Of a DNA stretch of 15,701 nt, positions 5,092-13,483 are shown piece after piece. How positions within the stretch are numbered: the stretch's first letter is position 1; each line of letters begins with the position of its first letter. Under the pieces are notes generated by a model. It was not told the origin of the DNA, searched no databases, and saw only the letters and a list, made by a program, of their open reading frames with translations. A program made the position numbers and the translations under genes. The stretch lies in assembly GCA_964498585.1 (NCBI GenBank), contig CAZCHH010000070.1, forward strand, positions 1 to 15,701, given 5' to 3'. This stretch comes from JAAYJM01 sp964498585. GTDB taxonomy: Bacteria; Bacteroidota; Ignavibacteria; Kapaibacteriales; UBA2268.

Positions 5092-7095
5092 TTGCAAATT
5101 TCAAACAAAGAGCTTTCTGCACAATCAATTCTAAAAGTTCCATTAACAAAAGAAACAATAAACCAGTGGGATGATTATATAATGAAATATGCTCCGAGCG
5201 ATAGCAGCTTAAGAGTAGCGCAGGAACTCGCAAACCGTCATTTTATTTCAGGACGGGCTGCTGTCTCTTACGAAATATTTAAACATTACCACCAGTTCTT
5301 CAAAAACTATGACGAATATTTTAAAAGGCAGTTAAATTTATACGAAGAGTATATGCTAATCCAATCTCCTGCTGATGATATGAGAAGGATTTATATTCAA
5401 TATATAATTGACAACAAGGATACCCAAAATGCATATATTGCACTTAAGCGACTTGCTGAAAAATATATTAAAAATAAAAGCTGGGATTCTGCAGTGGCTA
5501 TTTTCCAAGAATATAAAAAGTATTTTAAAGAGAAAAATAAAGACATCGATGAAATAATTAAAATTCTTGAAAAAGCTGAACAAACAATAATAATTAGGGA
5601 TATTGGAAGCGGAATAAATACTAACGGAGAAGAATGGGACCCCTGCCCTACTCCAGATGGAAAATATATTTTCTTTTCAGGTAGAAACCGACCAAATAGC
5701 TATATAGGTTCAGATGTTTTCTTCTCAAAACTGGAAAATGGATTATGGCAAAATGCACAAATTCTTGGTCCTGCCGTTAATGGAGCTAATGATGAAACGA
5801 TAGATAATATTTCACCGGACAATACGACACTTTTACTTTCAGGGACGTTTGAAGGAACTTTCGGACATTTTGATATATATACAATAGAAGCTACAGAAAA
5901 TGGCTGGGATGCTATTAAACATTTACCTTTCCCGGTCAATACAATTTATACAGATGAAGGTGCTTGTCTGAGTTCTGACGGAAAAGCATTAATTTTCACC
6001 AGTGACAGGCCCGGTGCTGTTGGAGATTTCGTTCAGTATAGCACTCCTAAAAATGGCTCTGCAATGGGAAATATGGATTTTTATGTTTGTTTAAAAACAG
6101 AAAATGGCTGGAGCGAACCTGTAAATTTAGGAGATCTAATAAATACACCTTATGCTGAACGCTCTCCATACTTGCATCCAGATGGTAAAACACTTTATTT
6201 CTCTTCAGATGGGCATCCCGGTTTAGGACGTTTAGACGTTTTCAAATCAATTCGATTAAACGATTCATCTTGGACGGAATGGAGCAAACCTATTAACCTT
6301 GGCAAAGAAATTAATACTGCGAAAGATGACTGGGGCTATAAAGTTATGCTTTCTGGCGATAGTGCTATTTTTGCTTCACAATTCAGAAATGACGGGATTG
6401 GAGGTTGGGACATTTATTCTGTTTCTCTTACCAAAGAGTTGAAACCAGCTAAAGTTGTTACAATTAAAGGAAAAGTAACTGACCAACTTGGAAAACCACT
6501 TTCGGCTGAATTAATTTGGGAAAATCTGAATACCGGCGAAAATGAAGGAATACTTAAAAGCGACCCCAAAGATGGTTCTTATATCATTTTTTGTAAACCC
6601 GGTGCTGTTTATGGCTATTATGCTTCAAAAAAAGGTTACTATCCTACTTCAAACAATATTGATTTAACAGAAATTGAGAATACCGATACTTTTATTAAAA
6701 ATATAGTTTTATACTCATTTAGAGAACTAATTGATAGCAATAAACCAGTCATCGTCAACAACATTTTTTTCGATTTTGATAAATATGAACTAAAAGAAAC
6801 TTCATTTAACGAACTGGAAAGAATAGTTCAGATTCTTAACGAAAATATTGATTTTAAAATTGAAATCTCCGGCTATACTGATTCGATTGGAACTAATGAT
6901 TACAACAAAGTTTTGTCACAAAAAAGAGCTGATGCTGTTAAAAATTATCTCCTTATGAAGGGAATACAAAACGATAGAATTTCTTCAAAAGGATACGGAA
7001 ATGATTTTCCGGTAGATTCGAACAACACAGAAGAAGGAAGAGCAAAAAACAGAAGAGTGGAAATTCAGTTTATATCAGGTTCACTAAGAAATTAA
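5092..7095 (+). CDS. PorE-like protein: TPR, PD40 propeller, CarbopepD-like and OmpA-C domains
   Basis: Numbering is from the TTG at 5092 (667 residues). Residues about 20-165 are helical and TPR-like. Residues 180-445 carry PD40 propeller motifs (TPDGKYIFFSG, SSDGKALIFTSDRPG, HPDGKTLYFSSDG). Residues 456-525 resemble a carboxypeptidase-regulatory-like beta sandwich (IKGKVTDQLGKPLSAEL). Residues 555-661 are an OmpA-C peptidoglycan-binding domain: FFDFDKYEL, then GYTDSIG and SQKRADAV, with Asp597 and Arg612 spaced like the diaminopimelate-binding pair, and NRRVEI. This domain order is that of PorE, which links the type IX secretion system to peptidoglycan; similar paralogues exist in Bacteroidota, so the exact role is open. 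TTG 5092 lacks a clear ribosome-binding site and removes the signal peptide. The natural start is probably ATG 5029, now separated by a TGA at 5071. If that TGA is real and not bypassed, this is a pseudogene or a non-exported protein. No lipobox is visible, unlike P. gingivalis PorE. Confidence 0.85.
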   Translation: MQISNKELSAQSILKVPLTKETINQWDDYIMKYAPSDSSLRVAQELANRHFISGRAAVSYEIFKHYHQFFKNYDEYFKRQLNLYEEYMLIQSPADDMRRIYIQYIIDNKDTQNAYIALKRLAEKYIKNKSWDSAVAIFQEYKKYFKEKNKDIDEIIKILEKAEQTIIIRDIGSGINTNGEEWDPCPTPDGKYIFFSGRNRPNSYIGSDVFFSKLENGLWQNAQILGPAVNGANDETIDNISPDNTTLLLSGTFEGTFGHFDIYTIEATENGWDAIKHLPFPVNTIYTDEGACLSSDGKALIFTSDRPGAVGDFVQYSTPKNGSAMGNMDFYVCLKTENGWSEPVNLGDLINTPYAERSPYLHPDGKTLYFSSDGHPGLGRLDVFKSIRLNDSSWTEWSKPINLGKEINTAKDDWGYKVMLSGDSAIFASQFRNDGIGGWDIYSVSLTKELKPAKVVTIKGKVTDQLGKPLSAELIWENLNTGENEGILKSDPKDGSYIIFCKPGAVYGYYASKKGYYPTSNNIDLTEIENTDTFIKNIVLYSFRELIDSNKPVIVNNIFFDFDKYELKETSFNELERIVQILNENIDFKIEISGYTDSIGTNDYNKVLSQKRADAVKNYLLMKGIQNDRISSKGYGNDFPVDSNNTEEGRAKNRRVEIQFISGSLRN

Positions 7096-7107
7096 AACAT
7101 TGAAGAA

Positions 7108-7138
7108 GTCATCTGATGACTTTGAGTCATCAGATGAC
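7108..7138. terminator. Nested palindrome, probable bidirectional terminator
   Basis: A perfect 14-bp stem (7108-7121 with 7125-7138) encloses a 3-nt TTG loop between two convergent genes whose stops are only 58 bp apart. Each half is itself a palindrome of the form GTCATC-W-GATGAC (7108-7120 and 7126-7138), so the DNA can form one long hairpin or two short ones. Plus-strand transcripts meet a T-rich run at 7147-7155. Minus-strand transcripts meet only a short T-rich stretch. Confidence 0.65.
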
Positions 7139-7153
7139 ATAAATTCTATTTTT

Positions 7154-9145
7154 TTACTTCACTACCTCAAACACGATTTTCTCTTTATCAGCATTTTTTA
7201 CATCTGCAAAAAACTTTTTCAAATCTCCGTATCTTTCCTTACTTATTAAGGTAGAATAGCTTGCAAATGATTGTTTACATTCAAGCTGGCTATCGCTTTT
7301 TTGGAAATTAATTCTTTTATAATTATAGTCTTCATCAGGAATTGTGATATTTGAAGGTAATGACTTTACTTTCAGTTTCTGATTATTATAATTAATAGTT
7401 ATATTAAAATAATCTTCGTAAGGATAGCTATTCCAAATATCAAATTTTCTTTCCTTTTCAGAGAGCCATCTTGCACTAGGAGTGGACAGAAAATCGCTTA
7501 AATCAATAATATAATCTTCTCCAATTTTTTGCAGTAATTCAGAAGTAGTATAATTGAAATTAAATTCAAAAGGAATATTTAAGCTGTCCGGGTCTGAGTA
7601 TTTAACATCTTCAATAGTGATATCCTTCAATTCACCACCGAAATTACTTTTTACAACATCGAGAATATCTTTTTCTTTCCTATCATAAAAACCATATCTG
7701 GAATTATTTTCCTGAACACCAGTAGACGAAACCTTAAAATCAACATTAACTTTCATATCATCATTGATATTAAGCACAACATCAACATTCATAATATTGT
7801 CGATACTATTTGAACTGGGAGTTTTTTCAATTTTTGCTGGACCGGTTGGTTTTATAATAAAAGCAAAAACATCTTCATCGCTCCAGGGTAATTCTTTAAT
7901 TTTTGTAAATCTGGAGGTTGGGTCAATAAAAAAGCTATTGTTATCAACAACTACTTTTACAATCATGTGATTAAAAGTTGGAGAAGGGAATTTAGGGTCA
8001 ACATCGCCACCATCTCTTGTTAAAACGAGAACTGGCTCTGCTTTTATATTTGCTGCACTAAGAAGTGCAATGAGCAAAATTGATTTATCTTTACAATCAC
8101 CATAACTTTTATCGATTATTTCGTCTGGAGTATGTGGCCGATATCCGCCAACACCTAAATTAATAGCTAAATATCTGATTTTTCTAACATAGTTATGAAT
8201 ACTAATCAATTTTTCCATTTCACTTGTTTTTCCTTTTGTTAACTCTTCAGAAAGAGCTTTCACTTTTTCAGAAATAATTAACTGGGGAAAAAAGTAACTA
8301 CTATAAATTTCAGACAATTCATTCCAGTCTTTTATGTCATTACGCATAAATCTGACATGAGAGATACAGGAACGAATAGGCGGCATTTTAGCTTCCTGTT
8401 TGAACTCTGGAATATCAGTAATCACCCATTCAGTGTAGGTCTTATCTCCGGCAGTCATAACTGGAACCGGCTTTGCATCGAAATTATAATTGTAAGGTTT
8501 TGCATTCCAGTTTAGTTCTAAACCACCATATACTCTGTTTGAGGAAAGAATCTTCGGAACCATCAATAAGTATTGATTCTTTAAAGTAGGCATCTCATAG
8601 TTCTGGATTTGCCAAAAGTCACCGGAAAAAATTGTATGTACTATTTTTTTGTATTTATATTCCAAAATGCAATTTTTTGAAATATTGGGAAAACTAAACT
8701 TTACAAGCTTTGAGCCAGTTATTGTAGCGCCACTTGCATAGTCTGGCAATATAGTATAAAACTCTTCCGGCTTGATTTCACTTATTGTCCCGTCTGGTTT
8801 AATAGTCCTTGCGGCAATTTCCACAAGTTTTTCATCATCATCGAAGTAAATGGATACCTCTCCGTAATCATCAACATTCTTGAATATTTTTCTTACATTA
8901 TGGAATGTTTGGTGTGAAACAAGTCCGTATTTTGAGTCAAATTCTAATTCAGTTTCATTGCTTTCAAAAAGCACCACTCCATCATTTTCAGGATAATCAC
9001 TTTCATCTGGAATTACAACTCCCATTTCTTCTTGCAAATCTTTAAATGAACCAGATAAGAACTGAGAGCAAGATTGATTAAAAAATGAAAAAGTAATAAT
9101 ATAAGCAAAAATAAAAAACTTGGCTATGAGTAGTTTACGTTTCAT
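7154..9145 (-). CDS. DUF3857 and transglutaminase-like domain lipoprotein or periplasmic protein
   Basis: The 663-residue product has an N-terminal signal segment with FFNQSC at 21-26. This may be a relaxed lipobox with lipidated Cys26; the -3 residue is atypical, so a lipoprotein is likely but not certain. Residues about 60-245 match the DUF3857 beta-rich domain (ETELEFDSKYGLVSHQTFH, then RTIKPDGTISEI). Residues about 285-410 form a transglutaminase-like papain fold with the expected triad: Cys351 in SYGDCKDKS, His393 in FNHMIV and Asp408 in FFIDPTS. The C-terminal part is beta-rich and resembles the tail common in this architecture. Such proteins are widespread in Bacteroidota envelopes, but their substrates are mostly unknown; peptide-bond cleavage or crosslinking is the likely chemistry. 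ATG 9145 is supported by GGGAG at 9151-9155. It stands alone, convergent with the PorE-like gene and divergent from the TPR gene. Confidence 0.88.
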   Translation of the reverse strand: MKRKLLIAKFFIFAYIITFSFFNQSCSQFLSGSFKDLQEEMGVVIPDESDYPENDGVVLFESNETELEFDSKYGLVSHQTFHNVRKIFKNVDDYGEVSIYFDDDEKLVEIAARTIKPDGTISEIKPEEFYTILPDYASGATITGSKLVKFSFPNISKNCILEYKYKKIVHTIFSGDFWQIQNYEMPTLKNQYLLMVPKILSSNRVYGGLELNWNAKPYNYNFDAKPVPVMTAGDKTYTEWVITDIPEFKQEAKMPPIRSCISHVRFMRNDIKDWNELSEIYSSYFFPQLIISEKVKALSEELTKGKTSEMEKLISIHNYVRKIRYLAINLGVGGYRPHTPDEIIDKSYGDCKDKSILLIALLSAANIKAEPVLVLTRDGGDVDPKFPSPTFNHMIVKVVVDNNSFFIDPTSRFTKIKELPWSDEDVFAFIIKPTGPAKIEKTPSSNSIDNIMNVDVVLNINDDMKVNVDFKVSSTGVQENNSRYGFYDRKEKDILDVVKSNFGGELKDITIEDVKYSDPDSLNIPFEFNFNYTTSELLQKIGEDYIIDLSDFLSTPSARWLSEKERKFDIWNSYPYEDYFNITINYNNQKLKVKSLPSNITIPDEDYNYKRINFQKSDSQLECKQSFASYSTLISKERYGDLKKFFADVKNADKEKIVFEVVK

Positions 9146-9520
9146 TTTACTCCCTTATTTTTATTAAAAAAAATTTTACTGCTTGAAAAACACTATTACT
9201 CAAATTTAATATAATGTTTCTTTTTTTCCAAAAAATTTTAAAATTATTTCAAATATTTTTTTTTATTCTCTGAATTCCATCCATTTGGAAATTTCCGGTT
9301 TCATATTTCAATTATTTTAATCGATATGAAATCTTAAAGCAAAGATTTCATTAGTAAAGAATTAGGAATCACTTGTTTGGAGAATGGCAAAAAACATTGA
9401 TTACGAACAGTAGTGTTTATTCTTTATTTATGAATAATAAAGTTAAGACCAATTTTCTCCTTGTTTATGTTGTTACTTATTTATATTTTAGAAGAAAATT
9501 ATTTAAGATTTGAGCAAAAA
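9146..9520. other. Divergent intergenic region with a 10-bp hairpin
   Basis: This AT-rich gap of about 375 bp lies between the divergent DUF3857 and TPR genes. It contains the minus-strand promoter at 9201-9232, a short palindrome ggaaatttcc (9287-9296) and a hairpin with 10-bp arms (atgaaatctt 9326-9335, aagatttcat 9342-9351, 6-nt loop). No credible small gene or RNA is visible, and no clear promoter for the TPR gene could be chosen. Positions 9461-9520 are open in the TPR frame but give a poor signal sequence. Confidence 0.5.
9201..9232 (-). promoter_or_regulatory. Bacteroidetes-type promoter of the DUF3857/transglutaminase gene
   Basis: The minus strand carries TTTG (complement of 9229-9232), 20 nt, then TAAATTTG (complement of 9201-9208). 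This fits the -33 TTTG and -7 TAnnTTTG consensus recognised by the Bacteroidetes primary sigma factor, with usual spacing 19-21. It predicts a transcription start near 9195 and a leader of about 50 nt. An E. coli-like TATATT also lies within the spacer. Confidence 0.55.
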
Positions 9521-11152
9521 TTGAAAAAAATAAATTATACAATATTAATATCGCTAATTCTTACAGCTTGTTCTGTTGATTCTACAAAACAAAATGATTT
9601 TAAATATTTTGACGCATCGAAATTGTATTATGTTAAGGATTCTTTAATGAATGAAGTAATTGCACAATATCATTTTATTAATGGATTAACTAATTATAAT
9701 ACAAATAATTATTCAATGGCAATATTAGATTTTTTAGAATCATCTAAACTAAAAGAAACTCCTGTAACATATCTCTCAATTGCGAAGAGTTATAAGGAAT
9801 TAGATAAACTCACTCCTTCTCTTGAATATATTGACAAAGCATTGAAATTAGATAATAATTATCTGCCGGCTATTACATTTTTAAATAGAATTTATTTTGA
9901 ACTTTTAAATATGGACGGGATAAAGAATACATTAGAGTGGAAAGCTGAAATAATGCCTTCAATACAGAATTTAACTGAACTTGCTCTTTTTTATTCTTAT
10001 TTTGATTTGGAAAAAGCTGAAAAGATATATTTAGAAATAATTAAAAAAAGTGATGATATATATTTATATTTAGGTTTATTAGAAATTTATTCAAAATTAG
10101 ATGAAGATGAAAGAAGTATAGAAATAACTAATATTCTAAAAAATAAAAGAACTTTAAGCCAATATAAATTGGATATTTATAATAGTTTATTAAGTTTCTA
10201 CTTGAAAAAATCCCAATCTGATGATTTCAGAAAACTATTAAATGAATTAGATACAAATTTTGAAAAATGGGAAATTGAAGAAATTTTTGATTCACTTTTT
10301 GAAAGTATTTTTTTTAATATTTCTTCAAAAAAAGATAATTCGAATGAAATAATTGAAGCTATATTGGAATATGCTGAAAACAAAACTTACTATATCCCAG
10401 CGTATTACTTTTATTTAGGTTTTATTGCTTCTTCAATTGATAGTAATAAATTAGCAGAAAAATACTATAACTATTACCTATCCTTAAATGAAAATAACCA
10501 TGCAATTTATCAGGAGATTTACAGATATTATTATGTAAACAATAAGCAATTAGAGTTATTATCTCATTTATTAAGTTATTCTTCTAAATATCCTGAAGAA
10601 CTTTTGTATCCATATTTTTCTGGAATTATATATTACGAAATGGATAGTTTAGAAAAATCAAAAGAATGTTTATTAAAAGCTACAAAAATTGATAGTAATA
10701 ATGTTGAAATTATTATTCAGTTAGGATTAGTCAATCATATTTTAAAAAAATATGAAGAATCCGATTTTTATTATGAGAAAGCATTAATTTTAGAACCGGA
10801 AAACCCATTATTAAATAATAACTATGCCTACTCTTTATCTGAACGGAATTTAGAATTAGAAAGAGCTTTGGAAATGATAAAAATAGCTATTGATAGCGAT
10901 TCTCTAAATGCAAATTATTTAGATACTTATGGCTGGGTTTATTTCCAAATGGGTGATAATGAAAAAGCTTTGGAATTTTTGGAAAAATCAAAAGCAATCA
11001 ATAATGCAAATCCTGAAGTTTGGTTGCACATTGGCGATGTTTTAAAAAAACAGGGAAAAGAACAGGAAGCAATAGATGCTTGGGAAAAAGGACTAAATTG
11101 TGCCCCCAGTAACTCTGATTTATTAGAAAGAATAAAAAAGAATAAAAGTTAA
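9521..11152 (+). CDS. TPR-repeat lipoprotein
   Basis: From TTG 9521 the product is 543 residues and opens with a compact lipoprotein signal, MKKINYTILISLILTAC, with lipobox LTAC and Cys17. The frame is open back to a TTG at 9461, but that start would put about 20 extra charged residues ahead of the signal; a weak GAG precedes 9521. The remainder is helical with tetratricopeptide repeats. They are clear near the N terminus (NNYSMAILDFLESSKL, LTPSLEYIDKALKLDNNY) and from about residue 358 to the end (YEESDFYYEKALILEPENP, DNEKALEFLEKSKAINNANP, KEQEAIDAWEKGLNCAPSNS). The middle has degenerate units. TPR proteins bind other proteins; the partner is unknown. The gene is very AT-rich with many Lys, Asn, Ile and Tyr codons, unlike uvrB and nuoL next door. 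It is divergent from the DUF3857 gene and convergent with uvrB. Confidence 0.85.
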   Translation: MKKINYTILISLILTACSVDSTKQNDFKYFDASKLYYVKDSLMNEVIAQYHFINGLTNYNTNNYSMAILDFLESSKLKETPVTYLSIAKSYKELDKLTPSLEYIDKALKLDNNYLPAITFLNRIYFELLNMDGIKNTLEWKAEIMPSIQNLTELALFYSYFDLEKAEKIYLEIIKKSDDIYLYLGLLEIYSKLDEDERSIEITNILKNKRTLSQYKLDIYNSLLSFYLKKSQSDDFRKLLNELDTNFEKWEIEEIFDSLFESIFFNISSKKDNSNEIIEAILEYAENKTYYIPAYYFYLGFIASSIDSNKLAEKYYNYYLSLNENNHAIYQEIYRYYYVNNKQLELLSHLLSYSSKYPEELLYPYFSGIIYYEMDSLEKSKECLLKATKIDSNNVEIIIQLGLVNHILKKYEESDFYYEKALILEPENPLLNNNYAYSLSERNLELERALEMIKIAIDSDSLNANYLDTYGWVYFQMGDNEKALEFLEKSKAINNANPEVWLHIGDVLKKQGKEQEAIDAWEKGLNCAPSNSDLLERIKKNKS

Positions 11153-11265
11153 TTTTTTGAAATTATTGGAAAAATATAATTTTTAAATTTTTGTAGGATG
11201 AAGCAATCAGTTTCTGAATGTCATTTTTTTGAAGGAATGCCTTGTCTCTACATTTTTTCTTCTTT

Positions 11266-11294
11266 CCAGTCCCCAGCCGCTAATCCCCAGCCCC
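11266..11294. repeat. C-rich (G-rich on minus strand) intergenic motif
   Basis: Just past the uvrB stop lies ccagtccccagccgctaat followed by ccccagcccc. The minus strand therefore reads GGGGCTGGGGATTA, then GCGGCTGGGGACTGG. The same words (GCTGGGGATTA, GGACTGG) recur on the plus strand at 15482-15506, after nuoL. Three G4 runs plus shorter G runs could form a quadruplex. It stands out strongly in DNA this AT-rich. Confidence 0.6.
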
Positions 11295-11301
11295 AAAAAA
11301 C

Positions 11302-13326
11302 CTATTCTGCTGCTTTCATTATCTGGATTTGGTCGCGGATTTCGGCAGCTCGTTCAAAATCAAGATTTCGCGCAGCTTCTTTCATATCAATAAACATCTG
11401 CTCAATCAGTTCTTCTCGCTGCTCCTTTGTAAGGAATTTAGTAATAGGACCAGCAGCCCGCTTAAGCTTCTTCGTCTCCTGTTCTTCGTGACGCTTTATT
11501 TTTTGCTGAGAAATATCTGCAACGGAGGTGGAACTCAAAATATCATCAAGTGATTTGAAAACAGTTTTCGGGTCAATATTATGCTCAATGTTGTATTCCT
11601 GTTGTAATTTTCGGCGTCTGTTCGTCTCATTTAAAAAGTTGTTCATCGAATTTGTTATTCTGTTTGCGTAAAGAATAACAAGCCCTTCAACATTACGGGC
11701 AGTCCTCCCAGCTATTTGAAGCAGCGAGCGTTCACTACGTAAAAAACCCTCCTTGTCGGCATCAAGAATTGCAACAAGCGACACCTCCGGCAAATCCAAT
11801 CCCTCACGTAAAAGGTTTACTCCAACAAGAACATCGTAATCTCCCACACGCAAAGAGCGGATAATATCGACACGTTCAAGCGTTACGACGTCAGAATGAA
11901 TATAAGCAACTTTTATTTGAAGGTTTTGCAGATAATCGGCTAAATCTTCAGCCATTCGCTTGGTCAGTGTTGTAACAAGCACCCTTTCTTTCTTTTCAGT
12001 TCGCTTTCGTATTTCATTTATTAAATCATCAATCTGGTTATCAACAGGACGCACACTGACTTCCGGGTCAATAAGTCCGGTTGGGCGGATTACCTGCTCA
12101 ACGAACACGCCACCGCACTGCTCAAGCTCGTAATTAGCAGGAGTAGCACTTACGTAAATCACCTGATTGATTAAAGTTTCAAATTCTTCAAAACGCAAAG
12201 GGCGGTTTTCAAGAGCAGATGGAAGGCGGAAACCATGCTCAACTAATGAAAATTTACGCGACCTGTCCCCTGCATACATTGCCCTTACCTGTGGAACAGA
12301 AACGTGGCTTTCATCTATAACTAAAAGGTAATCTTCCGGAAAGAAATCGAAAAGACAAGCCGGACGCTCGCCAAACTGCCTGCCAGCCAAGTGCATTGAA
12401 TAGTTCTCAATTCCTGAGCAATAGCCGACTTCCTTCATCATTTCAATATCATACATAGTGCGCTGCTCCAAACGTTGTGCTTCAAGCTCTTTGCCCAATT
12501 CACGCAGCTCTTTCAAACGGTGATAGAGTTCATCTTTTATTTTAATAATTGCAGAAGCAAGCTGGGATTGCGATGTAACGAAAAGTTTTGCCGGAAAAAT
12601 CGTTATGGATTCTAATTTTTGTAGCAAGCGTCCGCTTCTGAAATCAATATAGCTGATTGTCTCAATTTCATCGCCCAAAAGTTCAATCCGCACTGCTTCA
12701 GTATCCTCGTAACCCGGCACAACGTCAATAACGTCTCCCCTAACTCTGAAAGTTCCGCGTGTAAAATCGAAATCATTCCTTGAGTAATGCAGTTCAGACA
12801 GGCGATAAAGCAATTTTTGACGAGAAATTCGCTGTCCTTCGTGCAAGCACATTAAATGCTCAAGGAAATCCTCTTTTCTGCCAATACTATATATGCAGCT
12901 AACTGAAGCCACTACAATCACATCTCGCCTGCCCTCAACCAATGCGCTCGTAGCGTGAAGCCGCATCCTATCAATTTCGTCATTAATAGAAAAGTCCTTT
13001 TCAATGTATGTATCAGTAGGTGCGATATATGCTTCGGGCTGATAGTAATCGTAATAAGAAATGAAGTATTCTACTGCATTATTTGGGAAGAAATTCTTAA
13101 ATTCGCTGTATAGTTGTGCAGCAAGCGTTTTATTCGGTGAAATTACAAGAGTAGGACGCTGAACTTCCTGAATTACATTAGAAACTGTAAAAGTTTTTCC
13201 GGAGCCAGTTACTCCGAGCAATGTCTGATGTTTATCTCCACGCTGCAAACCTTCCGTCAGTTCCTTAATGGCTTTTGGCTGGTCTCCGGCAGGTTTGTAA
13301 CTTGATATTAATTCAAAATTTTTCAT
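11302..13326 (-). CDS. uvrB: UvrABC nucleotide excision repair subunit UvrB
   Basis: The 674-residue protein has the full length and motifs of UvrB, the helicase-like damage-verification subunit that receives DNA from UvrA and recruits the nuclease UvrC. Visible features are Walker A GVTGSGKT (38-45), the aromatic beta-hairpin region YYDYYQPEAY (91-100) that probes the strand, the DEAD-type box LLVIDESHV, the segment GLDLPEVSLVAILDADKEG, motif VI QIAGRTARN, and a C-terminal UVR domain (QMFIDMKEAARNLDFERAAE) that contacts UvrC. I chose ATG 13326 because MKNFELISSYKPAGDQPKAI is the normal UvrB start. An in-frame ATG at 13395 adds 23 hydrophobic residues not typical of this cytoplasmic protein. 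No Shine-Dalgarno is evident at either start. It is convergent with the TPR gene, divergent from nuoL (157 bp), and ends in the window's only TAG stop. Confidence 0.98.
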   Translation of the reverse strand: MKNFELISSYKPAGDQPKAIKELTEGLQRGDKHQTLLGVTGSGKTFTVSNVIQEVQRPTLVISPNKTLAAQLYSEFKNFFPNNAVEYFISYYDYYQPEAYIAPTDTYIEKDFSINDEIDRMRLHATSALVEGRRDVIVVASVSCIYSIGRKEDFLEHLMCLHEGQRISRQKLLYRLSELHYSRNDFDFTRGTFRVRGDVIDVVPGYEDTEAVRIELLGDEIETISYIDFRSGRLLQKLESITIFPAKLFVTSQSQLASAIIKIKDELYHRLKELRELGKELEAQRLEQRTMYDIEMMKEVGYCSGIENYSMHLAGRQFGERPACLFDFFPEDYLLVIDESHVSVPQVRAMYAGDRSRKFSLVEHGFRLPSALENRPLRFEEFETLINQVIYVSATPANYELEQCGGVFVEQVIRPTGLIDPEVSVRPVDNQIDDLINEIRKRTEKKERVLVTTLTKRMAEDLADYLQNLQIKVAYIHSDVVTLERVDIIRSLRVGDYDVLVGVNLLREGLDLPEVSLVAILDADKEGFLRSERSLLQIAGRTARNVEGLVILYANRITNSMNNFLNETNRRRKLQQEYNIEHNIDPKTVFKSLDDILSSTSVADISQQKIKRHEEQETKKLKRAAGPITKFLTKEQREELIEQMFIDMKEAARNLDFERAAEIRDQIQIMKAAE

Positions 13327-13483
13327 AAGTAATAAAAAATAATTCAAAAATATCAATTTTTTTCTAAAATATTTTATTTTTAATTGCATTATCAATTTCA
13401 GTTTTGTATTTTGGGTTTTTATATAGTAGAAATAAAAAACTTAATTTTAAAATATGATATTTATTAATTAAACAAATAAAGTT

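Noticed and set aside
9461..9520. Start of the TPR gene at TTG 9461 or ATG 9467
   Set aside because: No ribosome-binding site is seen, and it places a charged extension before a clean lipoprotein signal that begins at TTG 9521; it cannot be fully excluded.
11198..11491. A 97-codon plus-strand open frame overlapping the 3' end of uvrB
   Set aside because: Most of it is antisense to conserved uvrB sequence and its residues show no domain; the only unusual content is the C-rich motif.
13327..13395. Upstream uvrB start at 13395
   Set aside because: It adds a 23-residue hydrophobic extension not seen in UvrB; the family start fits ATG 13326.
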